A stretch of DNA of 64,000 bases from Phycisphaeraceae bacterium (GTDB lineage: Bacteria; Planctomycetota; Phycisphaerae; Phycisphaerales; UBA1924): positions 1 through 64,000 of the forward strand of contig JAHBXG010000015.1 of NCBI GenBank assembly GCA_019636565.1. The letters are read 5' to 3'. The notes under the pieces were generated by a model, which was not told the origin of the DNA, ran no database searches, and saw only the letters and a program-made list of their open reading frames with translations. Position 1 is the first letter of the stretch, and the number at the start of each line of letters is the position of its first letter. Both the position numbers and the translations under genes were made by a program. Below are positions 20,233-28,353 of the stretch, piece after piece.

Positions 20233-20882
20233 GAAAGAGTACCGGCGGCAGCCTTGCTGCGGGCGAAATGGGAAGAACGCCGGCACGGATCCGACCCGGG
20301 CCCGAAGGTGCCAATTGCCTATGGCCCGCGGCACACAAGTAGTGGGGGTGGGTGGTGGGGGGTGGGGAGTGGGGGGTGGATTGGGTTCTTTATTGCAAGG
20401 TTCTGGGTGCGATGAAACGCCGTGGGCAATAGGGACATCCCCCTATGGACGGCACCAGATGCACGAAAACATGCACATCTGAGACGCGGCGGCTATCGAA
20501 GTCCTCGCACGTTCGCGCGGCGCTGCGTTCGCGCTGAATCGGTGCGGACCTCCGTTGTAAGTGCTTTGTTTTCAGGCGTTTCTGTACATTCTCGGGCTCG
20601 TGCAGACTTCGTGGCGGATTCGTTGGTCGGTCTTGGGAGTGAAAAGTTGAATGAGACGTTTGGGATTTGAATGGGCTTCCAATGCGCCGGAATTGCCTCA
20701 AAGTTGTGGGTTTGGAACCCTTGGAGTCCACGTGAATCCACAAAGTTGTGGATTTTGCGGCCTAGAGAGGTTATGTTCCATAAAATTAACACTGGGACCC
20801 AATGGGGAAGACATGGGAGGGGGCGCGGCGACGTGGGTTCGCTGCCGCGGCACGCGTGTTTTCTAGCGAAAGGTCTTTGGAA
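20233..20882. other. Intergenic region with G-rich run and palindromic elements
   Basis: A 650-base gap after parB. It holds a G-rich stretch at about 20341-20386 (many GGG/GGGG runs, G-quadruplex-like on the plus strand) and elements related to CCACAAAGTTGTGG at 20697-20757. No convincing coding frame or RNA gene was recognised. Confidence 0.5.
20697..20757 (+). repeat. CCACAA-AG-TTGTGG element, copy 2, with a degenerate copy
   Basis: A degenerate copy (CTCAAAGTTGTGGGTTTGG) begins near 20697 and a perfect copy ATCCACAAAGTTGTGG followed by ATTTTG ends at 20757. The perfect copy matches 17245-17266 including the flank. Confidence 0.55.
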
Positions 20883-21272
20883 ATGGCACGAAAAGCAAGT
20901 GGCGGATTGCAAGGTTTGTCGACTTCGGAGCTGCAGGCGGAGATCCGCCGGCGGTCGAGCAAGAACCAGTCGCTTCAGCGTCGTTACGAGAAGCAATTGG
21001 CGAAACTCGAGGCTCTGCGAAAAGAAATCGCAGCGGCAGGCGGCGCGGTTGTCGGCGGCGGCGGTCGCGCGACGAACGAACTGAGCCTGGTGGATTCGCT
21101 CAAGAAGGTTTTGAGCGGCAAGACGCTGGGCGTGAGCCAGGCGGCGGACGCGGTGCTGGCGACTGGTTACATGACGACGAGCCCGAACTTCCGGACGATC
21201 GTGAACCAGACGTTCATCAAGCATCGGAACAAGTTCAAGAAGGTGAGCCGCGGGCGGTACACGGCGGCGTGA
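20883..21272 (+). CDS. Small coiled-coil protein with winged-helix-like C-terminus
   Basis: A 129-residue protein. Residues about 10-50 form a charged coiled coil (LSTSELQAEI ... YEKQLAKLEALRKEI), followed by a Gly-rich linker. Residues about 68-129 (SLVDSLKKVLSGKTLGVSQA, then TGYMTTSPNFRTIVNQTFIK) look like a HARE-HTH or related winged-helix module: a helix, a VSQAADAVLATGY turn, NFRTIVNQ and a basic hairpin KKVSRGRY. This suggests DNA or nucleoid association, but the family was recognised by pattern only. The start at 20883 is preceded by AAAGG. A terminator-like hairpin lies about 210 bases downstream. Confidence 0.7.
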   Translation: MARKASGGLQGLSTSELQAEIRRRSSKNQSLQRRYEKQLAKLEALRKEIAAAGGAVVGGGGRATNELSLVDSLKKVLSGKTLGVSQAADAVLATGYMTTSPNFRTIVNQTFIKHRNKFKKVSRGRYTAA

Positions 21273-21395
21273 GAAATGGCCAAAGGGCCAAATTTGCAAA
21301 TTGCCAAATGAAGAGTGCGCTGCAAATGGCAAAGAGGCCGAAGGGCGGGCTTGGCAAATTGCCAACGGTTTAAATTTGCAAAGCGCCAAATAAGT
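21273..21395. repeat. Cluster of AT-rich TTTGCAAATTGCC-type repeats
   Basis: Directly after the small winged-helix gene is a block built from GGCAAATTGCC/TTTGCAAA variants, including the perfect palindrome TTGGCAAATTGCCAA (21351-21365) and GCCAAATTTGCAAATTGCC. It stands out from the GC-rich surroundings. Confidence 0.6.
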
Positions 21396-21481
21396 ACTTT
21401 GCCGCGATAGGAATGGGGGGCGAAGAGATCCGCCGTCGCGGCTGAAGAAGAGAGTTTGGATTGAGAACATTGGGTGGAAGA

Positions 21482-21508
21482 GGGCATTCGAGGAGAGTGC
21501 CCTTTTTT
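21482..21508 (+). terminator. Terminator with GAGGA loop, copy 1
   Basis: GGGCATTC and GAGTGCCC enclose a GAGGA loop and are followed by TTTTTT. The element, including the following TCTGCGCG, recurs at 24909-24930. Confidence 0.7.
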
Positions 21509-21948
21509 CTGCGCGGAAGACGGCGGAGGACTCAGACTCCACTTGATACTCACGAGATTGCAGCGGGCTCTTCGGCGCCCCCTCCGTCATCGCTCCGAAA
21601 AGCCTGCGCGATGCCACCTCCCGTGTTCGGAACGGGGGGGACAAATACGAATTCGTGAAGCAAACAAACGGATTGCGCATGCCTCGACAGGCTGAAGGAA
21701 GTGGCGGAGGATGGGCCACGTACGACGCATGGGATTTGGTCGCGCGTCTTCGTTTGCAGAGCCAGTGCGGCCGACTTGGAGGTGGCGGCGGCTTTGGCGG
21801 AGGTCCGCAAGGGCATAGAATTTGATTGCGAAACGATGGCTGGCGCGGCGCGGGCGCTTGCAGGGTGGTTTTTCTCCAGGCTGTGCGAAGAAACTCGGGC
21901 TTGAAGGGTCAATCCGACGGGGGCATCCCCGGCGGCGGAGCAATTTCT
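21509..21948. other. Leader region of the histidine kinase gene
   Basis: This stretch of 440 bases before the chosen kinase start has no convincing gene. A small hairpin with CCCGT/ACGGG arms sits near 21617-21633. The kinase frame is open back to a TTG at 21826, so part of this could be coding. Confidence 0.4.
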
Positions 21949-24225
21949 TTGGCTGAGAAAAAACCAACTGGCAAAGTCGGCGGCCAGACTGCGCCGGGTG
22001 CGGAAGTCTCGCTCATGGCGCTTCAAGACTCTGCACAGTGGCTGCGCGTGACGCTGAACAGCATCGGCGACGGGGTCATTACGACCGACCAGAATGGAAT
22101 CGTCACGATGGTGAATCCGGTCGCTCAACAGCTGACCGGGTGGACGCAGGAGATGGCTTTTGGGCGCTCGCTGATCGACGTTTTTCACATTGTGAATCAG
22201 GAGACGCGGGCGGAGGTTTCGAACCCGGCGCTGCGGGCGCTCGAACAGGGCATTATCGTCGGGCTGGCGAACCACACCATCCTCATCGCAAAGGATGGCA
22301 CCGAGCGGAATATCGATGACAGCGCGGCGCCGATCAAGAACGACAAGGGTGCGGTCGCGGGGTCGATCCTGGTTTTTCGAGACATCACGGAGCGATACAA
22401 ACAGGAGCAGCTTGTCCGGGACGGGCGGGCGTATGCGGAGAACATTCTGCGCACGCTGCGGCATCCGTTTGTTGTTCTCGATAAGGACCTGCGCGTTGTC
22501 TCGGCGAATCACTCGTTCTACAGCACGTTTCACGTCGAGCCCGGGGACACCGAGGGGCGGTTGATCTTTGACCTTGGCAGCGGTCAGTGGAACATCCAGG
22601 AACTGCGCGGGCTTCTTGAGGACATACTTCCCAAGAGCGGGAACACGATCGAAGACTTCGAAGTGGTGCACGAGTTTCCGGAGATCGGGCGGCGCGTGAT
22701 GCTGCTGAACGCGCGAAAGGTTGCGCGGCCGGGGAACCATTCAAACCTGATTCTGCTGGTCATCGAGGACATCACGGAGCGCAGGGCCGCGGAGGAGAAT
22801 CTGCGCGACTCGGAGATGCGTTACCGGCGGCTGTTCCAGACGGCGAAAGACGGCATTCTGATCCTCAATGCGAAAACGGGGAAGATCACGGACGCCAACG
22901 CCTTCATGGGCGGGCTGGTGGGGCAAGAGGCTTCGGAGTTGCTCGGGAAGGAATTGCACGAGATCGGGATGTTCGGGGACGTTGACGCGAGCAAGCACGC
23001 CTTCCGCGAACTGCAGGAAAACGGGTATGTGCGTTACGAGCACCTGCCGGTGAAGAACCAGCATGGCGGGAGCGTGGAAGTCGAGGTCGTCGCCAATATC
23101 TACCAGGAAGACCACACGCTGGTTGCGCAGTGCAACGTCCGCGACATCTCCCAGCGCGTGGTGCTTGAAAAGAAAGTGCAGGAGCAAACGGAGCAACTGG
23201 CGGAAGAATCTCGGCGCAAGGACGAGTTTCTTGCGATGCTGAGCCATGAATTGCGCAACCCGCTGGCGCCGATCCGCTCGGCTTTGTATCTCCTGAAGAG
23301 TCAGGACAAGGGGAGCGAAAACAGCATCCAGCGGCAGGCGCGGGAGATCATCGAGCGGCAGGTCGGTTCGCTGACGAAATTGGTCAGCGATCTGCTTGAA
23401 GTGTCGCGCGTGGTCACGGGGCGCATCCGCCTGGACCTTCACAAGGTTGAACTCGGCCACATCGTGGATCGCGCTCTCGAGACGGTCACGCCGCTGATCC
23501 GGCATCACCGGCACGAGGTGGTTCTGCATCCGTGCCCGGACGGTTTGTGGGTAAGCGGCGATGCGACGCGACTGGAAGAGATCTTTGTCAATATCCTCAA
23601 CAACGCGGCCAAGTACACGCCCGAGGGTGGAAAGATTGACATCTGGTGCGAGCACTGCGAACGCGATCAGACGCAGGTCCGGGTGCGCGACACGGGCGTT
23701 GGAATAACCGAAGACCTTCTCGCCCACGGGCGGCTCTTCGACTTGTTCGCGCAGGCGGACCGATCGCTGGATCGCGCTGCCGGCGGGCTGGGGATCGGGC
23801 TTTCGCTTGTGCAAAGACTCGTCGCGTTGCACAGCGGCACCGTTGAGGCAAAGAGTGATGGATTGGGCAAAGGAAGCGAATTCATTGTGCGGCTGCCTCG
23901 GACGAAGGCGCCGGACTTGGAGGCATCTCCCGAACCGGGCGCGGCCGCGTCCCACGTGGAAGGAAGGAAGGAAGGTGCTGGTTGTCGAGGACAATGCCGA
24001 CCAGTTGACGCTGGTGAGCATGGTTCTCCGCCAGAAGGGGTATTCGGTGCGGGGCGCCGCGAACGGCCTGGACGCGATCGAGATCGCGCAGCGGTGGAAC
24101 CCGGCCGTGGTGCTGCTGGACATCGGCCTGCCGGGCGTGAATGGATACGAGGTGGCGCGGCGCTTGCGGGCGGACCCGACAGTCCAGCGCGCGAGGCTTA
24201 TCGCGCTGACCGGATACGGGCGTGA
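21949..24225 (+). CDS. PAS-domain sensor histidine kinase, frame-separated from its receiver domain
   Basis: A signalling kinase of about 758 residues as read. Without obvious membrane segments it is probably cytoplasmic. It has three PAS-type sensor domains (first at LNSIGDGVITTDQNGIVTM, a second after RTLRHPFVVLDKD, a third after LFQTAKDGILILNAK), then a HisKA domain with the phospho-acceptor histidine in SHELRNPLAP, and an ATPase domain (NILNNAAKYTPEGG, RDTGVGI, GGLGIGLSLV). After FIVRLPRTKAP the frame passes the (GGAA)4 tract and continues into a low-quality tail, while the receiver domain begins in another frame. Start chosen: TTG 21949, preceded by GGCGGCGGAG; TTG 21826 or ATG 22015 are alternatives. 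Confidence 0.85.
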   Translation: MAEKKPTGKVGGQTAPGAEVSLMALQDSAQWLRVTLNSIGDGVITTDQNGIVTMVNPVAQQLTGWTQEMAFGRSLIDVFHIVNQETRAEVSNPALRALEQGIIVGLANHTILIAKDGTERNIDDSAAPIKNDKGAVAGSILVFRDITERYKQEQLVRDGRAYAENILRTLRHPFVVLDKDLRVVSANHSFYSTFHVEPGDTEGRLIFDLGSGQWNIQELRGLLEDILPKSGNTIEDFEVVHEFPEIGRRVMLLNARKVARPGNHSNLILLVIEDITERRAAEENLRDSEMRYRRLFQTAKDGILILNAKTGKITDANAFMGGLVGQEASELLGKELHEIGMFGDVDASKHAFRELQENGYVRYEHLPVKNQHGGSVEVEVVANIYQEDHTLVAQCNVRDISQRVVLEKKVQEQTEQLAEESRRKDEFLAMLSHELRNPLAPIRSALYLLKSQDKGSENSIQRQAREIIERQVGSLTKLVSDLLEVSRVVTGRIRLDLHKVELGHIVDRALETVTPLIRHHRHEVVLHPCPDGLWVSGDATRLEEIFVNILNNAAKYTPEGGKIDIWCEHCERDQTQVRVRDTGVGITEDLLAHGRLFDLFAQADRSLDRAAGGLGIGLSLVQRLVALHSGTVEAKSDGLGKGSEFIVRLPRTKAPDLEASPEPGAAASHVEGRKEGAGCRGQCRPVDAGEHGSPPEGVFGAGRRERPGRDRDRAAVEPGRGAAGHRPAGREWIRGGAALAGGPDSPAREAYRADRIRA
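23958..23973 (+). repeat. (GGAA)4 tract at the kinase/receiver junction
   Basis: Four perfect GGAA units, followed directly by GGTG. With four units the kinase frame misses the receiver domain; with three units the two frames join exactly (reading A-S-H-V-E-G-R-K-V-L-V-V-E-D-N). The tract can also act as a ribosome site for GTG 23975. Confidence 0.8.
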
Positions 24226-24349
24226 GTCCGACATTGCGCTCGCAAAGGAAGCGGGCTTTGACGGTCACTTGACGAAGCCTTTTGATATGGATGAATTGGA
24301 AAACATCATCATCGATCCGATCGATAGAAAACCCACGAAGAGGGCTTGA
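23975..24349 (+). CDS. Receiver domain, separated from or fused to the preceding kinase
   Basis: A 124-residue response-regulator receiver. The acidic pair is in VLVVEDN, the phospho-acceptor aspartate is in VVLLDIGLPG, the switch threonine is in IALTGYG and the lysine is in HLTKPFD. It has no output domain. In many planctomycete and proteobacterial kinases this domain is fused to the kinase C-terminus; here it is in a different frame, reached through the (GGAA)4 tract. If translated alone, GTG 23975 is plausible because GGAAGGA lies just upstream. The start is therefore uncertain, but the domain itself is intact. Confidence 0.75.
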   Translation: MLVVEDNADQLTLVSMVLRQKGYSVRGAANGLDAIEIAQRWNPAVVLLDIGLPGVNGYEVARRLRADPTVQRARLIALTGYGRESDIALAKEAGFDGHLTKPFDMDELENIIIDPIDRKPTKRA

Positions 24350-24360
24350 ACAACGCGGAC

Positions 24361-24819
24361 ATGTCTCTTGCCAAAAAAACTCCGGGCTTGATCCGCGTGC
24401 TGTGCGTAGATGACAGCGCCGACATCACCGCGATGCTTGCGCTGTGCATCGAGCGCGAGGCCGACATGGAGAGCGTGGGCAGCCTGAGTGCGGCGGATGA
24501 TCTGCTGATTGAGGCAAAGCGGTCGCGTGCCGACGTTGTGCTTTTGGACGTGGGGATGCCGGGAATGGATGCGCTGGAGATGCTGCGAAAGTTGATCGCG
24601 ATCAATCCGCCGCGGTGCGGCGAAGGCGATGAGACAGAGAGCAAGGTGCGGCCGGTTCGCGTGATCGTCTTCAGCGGTCATAGCGACCAGAAGACAGTGG
24701 ACGATGCGGCCAAAGCCGGAGCGTGCGGCTATCTCTCGAAAAGCGTTGAGATTCCGGTGATTCTGGAGGCGATACGCCAAGTGGCGCACGGCGAGGAATC
24801 GTTTCGGGTTTGGGGATAG
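24361..24819 (+). CDS. Single-domain response regulator
   Basis: A 152-residue receiver protein beginning 11 bases after the preceding stop, so it forms an operon with the kinase. The acidic pocket is in VLCVDDSAD, the phospho-acceptor aspartate is in VVLLDVGMPG, the Ser/Thr switch is in VIVFSGHSD and the lysine is in GYLSKSVE. An extra loop of about 15 residues (PPRCGEGDETESKVRP) interrupts the domain before the switch strand. A TTG at 24346, overlapping the previous stop, is an alternative start. It ends shortly after the receiver fold, so it probably works through protein contact. A terminator lies 90 bases downstream. Confidence 0.85.
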   Translation: MSLAKKTPGLIRVLCVDDSADITAMLALCIEREADMESVGSLSAADDLLIEAKRSRADVVLLDVGMPGMDALEMLRKLIAINPPRCGEGDETESKVRPVRVIVFSGHSDQKTVDDAAKAGACGYLSKSVEIPVILEAIRQVAHGEESFRVWG

Positions 24820-24908
24820 GCGGGTCCGCGCGGTTTGGGGGTGGGGTGGGCGCGCGGGTAACGGTGCGATGGATCGCGTGACGGAAATATGACGTTGGGG
24901 GAAGGATC

Positions 24909-24930
24909 GCATTCGAGGAGAATGCTTTTT
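24909..24930 (+). terminator. Terminator with GAGGA loop, copy 2
   Basis: GCATTC and GAATGC enclose a GAGGA loop and are followed by TTTTT and then GTTCTGCGCG. It closely resembles 21482-21508 in stem, loop and right flank. Confidence 0.75.
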
Positions 24931-25027
24931 GTTCTGCGCGTGGTGAACGCGAAATGATTCGGTAGGCTGGGGGCGGAGAGGCTGGGAATGGGACGAACAG
25001 ACTTTCTTCCTGTGTTGGAGTTCGCCA

Positions 25028-26074
25028 TTGAGTGCGATGAACGAAACAGGTGAGATGAGGCACGATGCTTTGCGGTGTCCGCGGTGTGGATATGACCAGG
25101 CGGGGATTGCGGCGAGCTGGAAAGATCGGTGTCCGCTCGCGGGAACCTGTTCGGAATGCGGGCTGCTATTTGCGTGGGCTGACGTGTTTGTTCCCCCGCG
25201 GTGCGTGGGATTGGTAGAACATGCGGGCGCGGTGCTGGAGTTTGTTGATTGGGGGTTTCGAACTTTTCTGGGAGTGTGGATGCCGCGGCGGTTTTGGACG
25301 CGGGTGAAGTTGGAACATCCCGTGCGTCTTTGGCGCGCGATGGTTTGGTTTGCATGTGCCGTGGTGACTGGATACTTGGCGGTACCGCTGGCTTGGCGCG
25401 GGGTTTCGATCTGTCTCAATCTTGCGATTGGCCTGCCGCGGCTTTCGCCGATCTCGAAAGAAATAGACTGGTGGACGTCTCTGTGGTGGACCAAATGGAG
25501 CCTGCCCGGCCACGGTGTGTTTCGTCATAGCGGCTATTGGAACGGACTCGAGCGCGTGTGGAATCGGTTTGAGTACAGCGGATACCCATGGTGGTTTCTC
25601 CCGCTTGCGTGTATGTGTTCGGTGAGTCCGGCAGTGTTTGTGTTGGCGCCATGGACCCGCGCGCGGGCGCGGATTGAACTGCGGCACGTCGCGCGCTGGT
25701 GGATCTATGGACAGGGATGGGTGATCGCGTTGCTGCTTTGGCTAATTGGAGTTGCCGTGTGCACAGCGGTGCAGGATGCCAACGATTTCATTCCGCCAAT
25801 GCTTGGTTCGGGAACTCTTCTTGTGCCTTCCGCCCCGGGCTGGTATGAAGCACTGAATTGTGGCGCATTTCCCAGCCAATCGAACGTGGTGATGCCGTTA
25901 CTATGGCTGGGATGGCTGATGTGGTGGAACTGGAATGCGCTGGCGCGCGGAATGAGATTGGAACGGCCGGGACGGGTGTGGGGGGTGCTAATGGTGCCAA
26001 CTGTTTTGGTTGGAGCGTTGGTTGCGACGGCCGGGATGGCTTGGCTGGGAATCATGGTGCCGGGTGTGAGGTGA
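25028..26074 (+). CDS. Membrane protein with N-terminal zinc ribbon
   Basis: A 348-residue protein. Near the N-terminus two CxxC pairs (CPRCGYD and CSECGL) form a zinc-ribbon-like unit in the cytoplasm. About four hydrophobic segments follow: MVWFACAVVTGYLAVPLAW, FLPLACMCSVSPAVFVLAP, WVIALLLWLIGVAVCTAV and VLMVPTVLVGALVATAGMAW, with a Trp-rich loop between. No enzyme motif was found and the role is unknown. TTG 25028 has GGAG seven bases upstream; ATG 25037 is the alternative. Confidence 0.75.
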   Translation: MSAMNETGEMRHDALRCPRCGYDQAGIAASWKDRCPLAGTCSECGLLFAWADVFVPPRCVGLVEHAGAVLEFVDWGFRTFLGVWMPRRFWTRVKLEHPVRLWRAMVWFACAVVTGYLAVPLAWRGVSICLNLAIGLPRLSPISKEIDWWTSLWWTKWSLPGHGVFRHSGYWNGLERVWNRFEYSGYPWWFLPLACMCSVSPAVFVLAPWTRARARIELRHVARWWIYGQGWVIALLLWLIGVAVCTAVQDANDFIPPMLGSGTLLVPSAPGWYEALNCGAFPSQSNVVMPLLWLGWLMWWNWNALARGMRLERPGRVWGVLMVPTVLVGALVATAGMAWLGIMVPGVR

Positions 26075-26353
26075 TGGAGCCTTTGCTTGCACCGCTGTTT
26101 GCTTTGTGGGTCGATTCACTTTGCAAGTTGCTTTCGGCACGAGTCCTGCTGACACATTCATGAAACGAGCGGCTCGATCGCGCGTTTCTGGCGGCGTATG
26201 GGGCGGTCGATTCGAAGGGTGGATGGAAAGAGGATTGGGCCGAGACGGGTGCGGATTTTGAGGAATTTGCTCCCGATGAATGGGGAGAGGAGGTAGAGAG
26301 GTGCGGACTGCTTTGTGATTTGAGGAGACCCGAAGGGTTCGAGCCGCATAGCG

Positions 26354-27907
26354 CTATGTCTTCGAACGGTCTTGAATGGTTGGCAGGAACATCGGAGGAA
26401 CAATCGCTTCGGATCCTCTTTCCTTCGCGCGCCTCCGCTCTTCGCGATGCACTCCCAGCGAGAGGCAGGTAACTGCCGAACACGCAAGTCGAAGAATGGT
26501 CATTGTCTTGGCTTCGAGCGACTCGCGAAGAACTGATTTCGCGTATTGGTCACGCAATCCGCTCAATGAACTTGCGTCCGGCAACAAAAAGTCGTGCACC
26601 TTCAGATACTTGTGCTCGAGATGGTTTCGAAGGTCCTTCAGGTCTCGCGAATCGAGCTCAAGAGAGTCCCGAAATGTTTGTGGGTCGTAGACGTCTCTGG
26701 CTAACCAAAACAATCCGCGGAGAGGTAGGTTGGGCGTATCCACGACCATTGGGTTCAGGCCCTTTTTGAAATTCCCTTTTACAAACCAAACTCGACCGAG
26801 AGTGACATCTTGATCCTCCAGGCCTAGCGAATGGTACTTATTGAGGAAGAAAGCACACTTGTCCAAGATCGAATAGGCCATTCGGAAAGCGATTTTTAGT
26901 TTTTCGATCGCCAGGCCATATACCGCATAGTCGAGTGTGTCCGTCAGATGGGTTTGACGATCAGAGAAGTGCGGTCGGTGATCCTCATCGGATCCTTCCC
27001 ACGCCAGGAATCGAGCGGTCACATACTCCTGTTTTATTTGGGTGAACATTCCCACCAAACCCGGTCCGTCATGAATCCCCGTAACGAGAGAGGGAAGATT
27101 CAGAGTGTCTTTCGCTCCGAGCGTTGCGTCGCCGAGAACGACAAGTGGATTCAGGAACAATCGATTGCGAAGCGCCCATCGACGATAGTCCCGCTCGCGC
27201 TTTGACCGACCTAAATTTGCGGGCGGAATGGAAAGCGGTTTTGATATGAAACCAAGTGGAAGTCGTGTCGCGATACGGTGTGCGTGTTCCTGCGACGATT
27301 CGTACGCACCAGGTTCAAGGTGTTCGCGCGGGGCTTGGATGATGCTGTAGAACGCCGCGTGAAGCAGTACGGCGGATTGATCGGTGTTGTAGTGGGCATC
27401 TGCGAGCGTTTTCAAGGCGACAGCCCTGTTTACCATCGCCATGCCGAAGTTAGGAAAGTGACGCAGTGCTTCGTCGTAGGCGGCAATCGCGTCGAGCGGT
27501 CGGCCAATCGTGTTGAGCAGGCTGCCCATGTTTGTGAGGATTTGCGTCCGACGGCCGCGTGGAAGCGCCGCAAAACCCTCCGAGTTTGCGGCGGTACGGA
27601 GAGCGAGCAACCCCTGCTCTATTTCCGGTTGCCGCCATTGCCATTCAGAGGGCTTGCCGCGATGCCTTATGGCCCGCAATGCTCCCCAAGCATTGGCTGC
27701 AAAGTACGAAAGCTCCGCACTATGCGACTTCGCAACGCTCGCGGCTCGCAGTTCGTCTATGACTCGAATTGCGTGTTTCACCTCGGATTCTGATCCAGTG
27801 TCTTGCGCGCCATCGACCAATATCGCTGCCGCTGTCATTGAGTCGTCTATTGGCATATTCAACAACGTCGGAAGAGCGCGTACTTCGGAATACTTGGGCA
27901 TGGCCAT
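26354..27907 (-). CDS. TPR protein with LA2681-like HEPN domain
   Basis: A 517-residue protein with no signal peptide. The middle part has a TPR-like pair (LTNMGSLLNTIGRPLDAIAAYDEAL, with a following MVNRAVAL helix). The C-terminal half matches the LA2681-type HEPN pattern: LDYAVYGLAIEKLKIAFRMAYS, then YHSLGLEDQDVTLGRVWF and DLRNHLEHKYL, where Arg427 and His432 make the HEPN RX4H RNase-type motif. HEPN proteins are often RNA-cleaving effectors in defence or toxin systems; that role is inferred. ATG 27907 is chosen, with ATG 27901 next to it. No antitoxin partner is visible beside it. Confidence 0.75.
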   Translation of the reverse strand: MAMPKYSEVRALPTLLNMPIDDSMTAAAILVDGAQDTGSESEVKHAIRVIDELRAASVAKSHSAELSYFAANAWGALRAIRHRGKPSEWQWRQPEIEQGLLALRTAANSEGFAALPRGRRTQILTNMGSLLNTIGRPLDAIAAYDEALRHFPNFGMAMVNRAVALKTLADAHYNTDQSAVLLHAAFYSIIQAPREHLEPGAYESSQEHAHRIATRLPLGFISKPLSIPPANLGRSKRERDYRRWALRNRLFLNPLVVLGDATLGAKDTLNLPSLVTGIHDGPGLVGMFTQIKQEYVTARFLAWEGSDEDHRPHFSDRQTHLTDTLDYAVYGLAIEKLKIAFRMAYSILDKCAFFLNKYHSLGLEDQDVTLGRVWFVKGNFKKGLNPMVVDTPNLPLRGLFWLARDVYDPQTFRDSLELDSRDLKDLRNHLEHKYLKVHDFLLPDASSLSGLRDQYAKSVLRESLEAKTMTILRLACSAVTCLSLGVHREERRRAKERGSEAIVPPMFLPTIQDRSKT

Positions 27908-28353
27908 GCCGCAAGGTAGCGCGAATCCGGAATGACGGTCACCTTGCGAGGTAGATGGTTTGTGTCTCCTTCGCAGACAGGGATTCAGGAAGGGGATTTT
28001 TGGAGGGAAAGGAGATTGGTGGTGGCGCGAACCGGCGGTTGAAACTGCCGGCAACGATTGTGCGCCCTGGCGGGCGGGGAGTGAGCGAGAACGTGGTGTG
28101 GTTGTCAGGACGGAGTGAGGCGGTGTCGTAGCAGATGTTTTCACCAGCACCGATTCGCGGTGCGGGATTCTGAGATTGCTTTCCGGAGGTGCCGCGGAGC
28201 GCGACGACCCCGGCTGCTCAACGTGACTGCTCCACGGTGAAAGTCGAGGCGATCTCAGATTTGGAGCGCGATCGCTGTTGCAAAATTGCGATAAAGGCAA
28301 CCTGGTTGCGGCATGCTGCGGCGCTGGGATTGTGTCTGCATTGCAGACCGGCG
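27908..28353. other. Intergenic region, no gene seen
   Basis: A 446-base gap between two minus-strand genes. No recognisable coding frame, RNA or strong hairpin was found. It should contain the promoter of the TPR/HEPN gene. Confidence 0.5.

Noticed and set aside
21590..21650. Sequence CCGTTCCGAACACGG on the minus strand resembling a 5S rRNA loop
   Set aside because: The rest of the 5S structure, including the GTTAAG segment and the terminal stem, is absent; it is probably a simple hairpin.
20493..21719. 408-residue minus-strand frame
   Set aside because: It crosses the well-supported small winged-helix gene and repeat blocks, and its translation has no family features.
26331..26350. GGTTCGAGCC resembling a tRNA T-loop
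   Set aside because: No acceptor stem, anticodon arm or CCA context around it.
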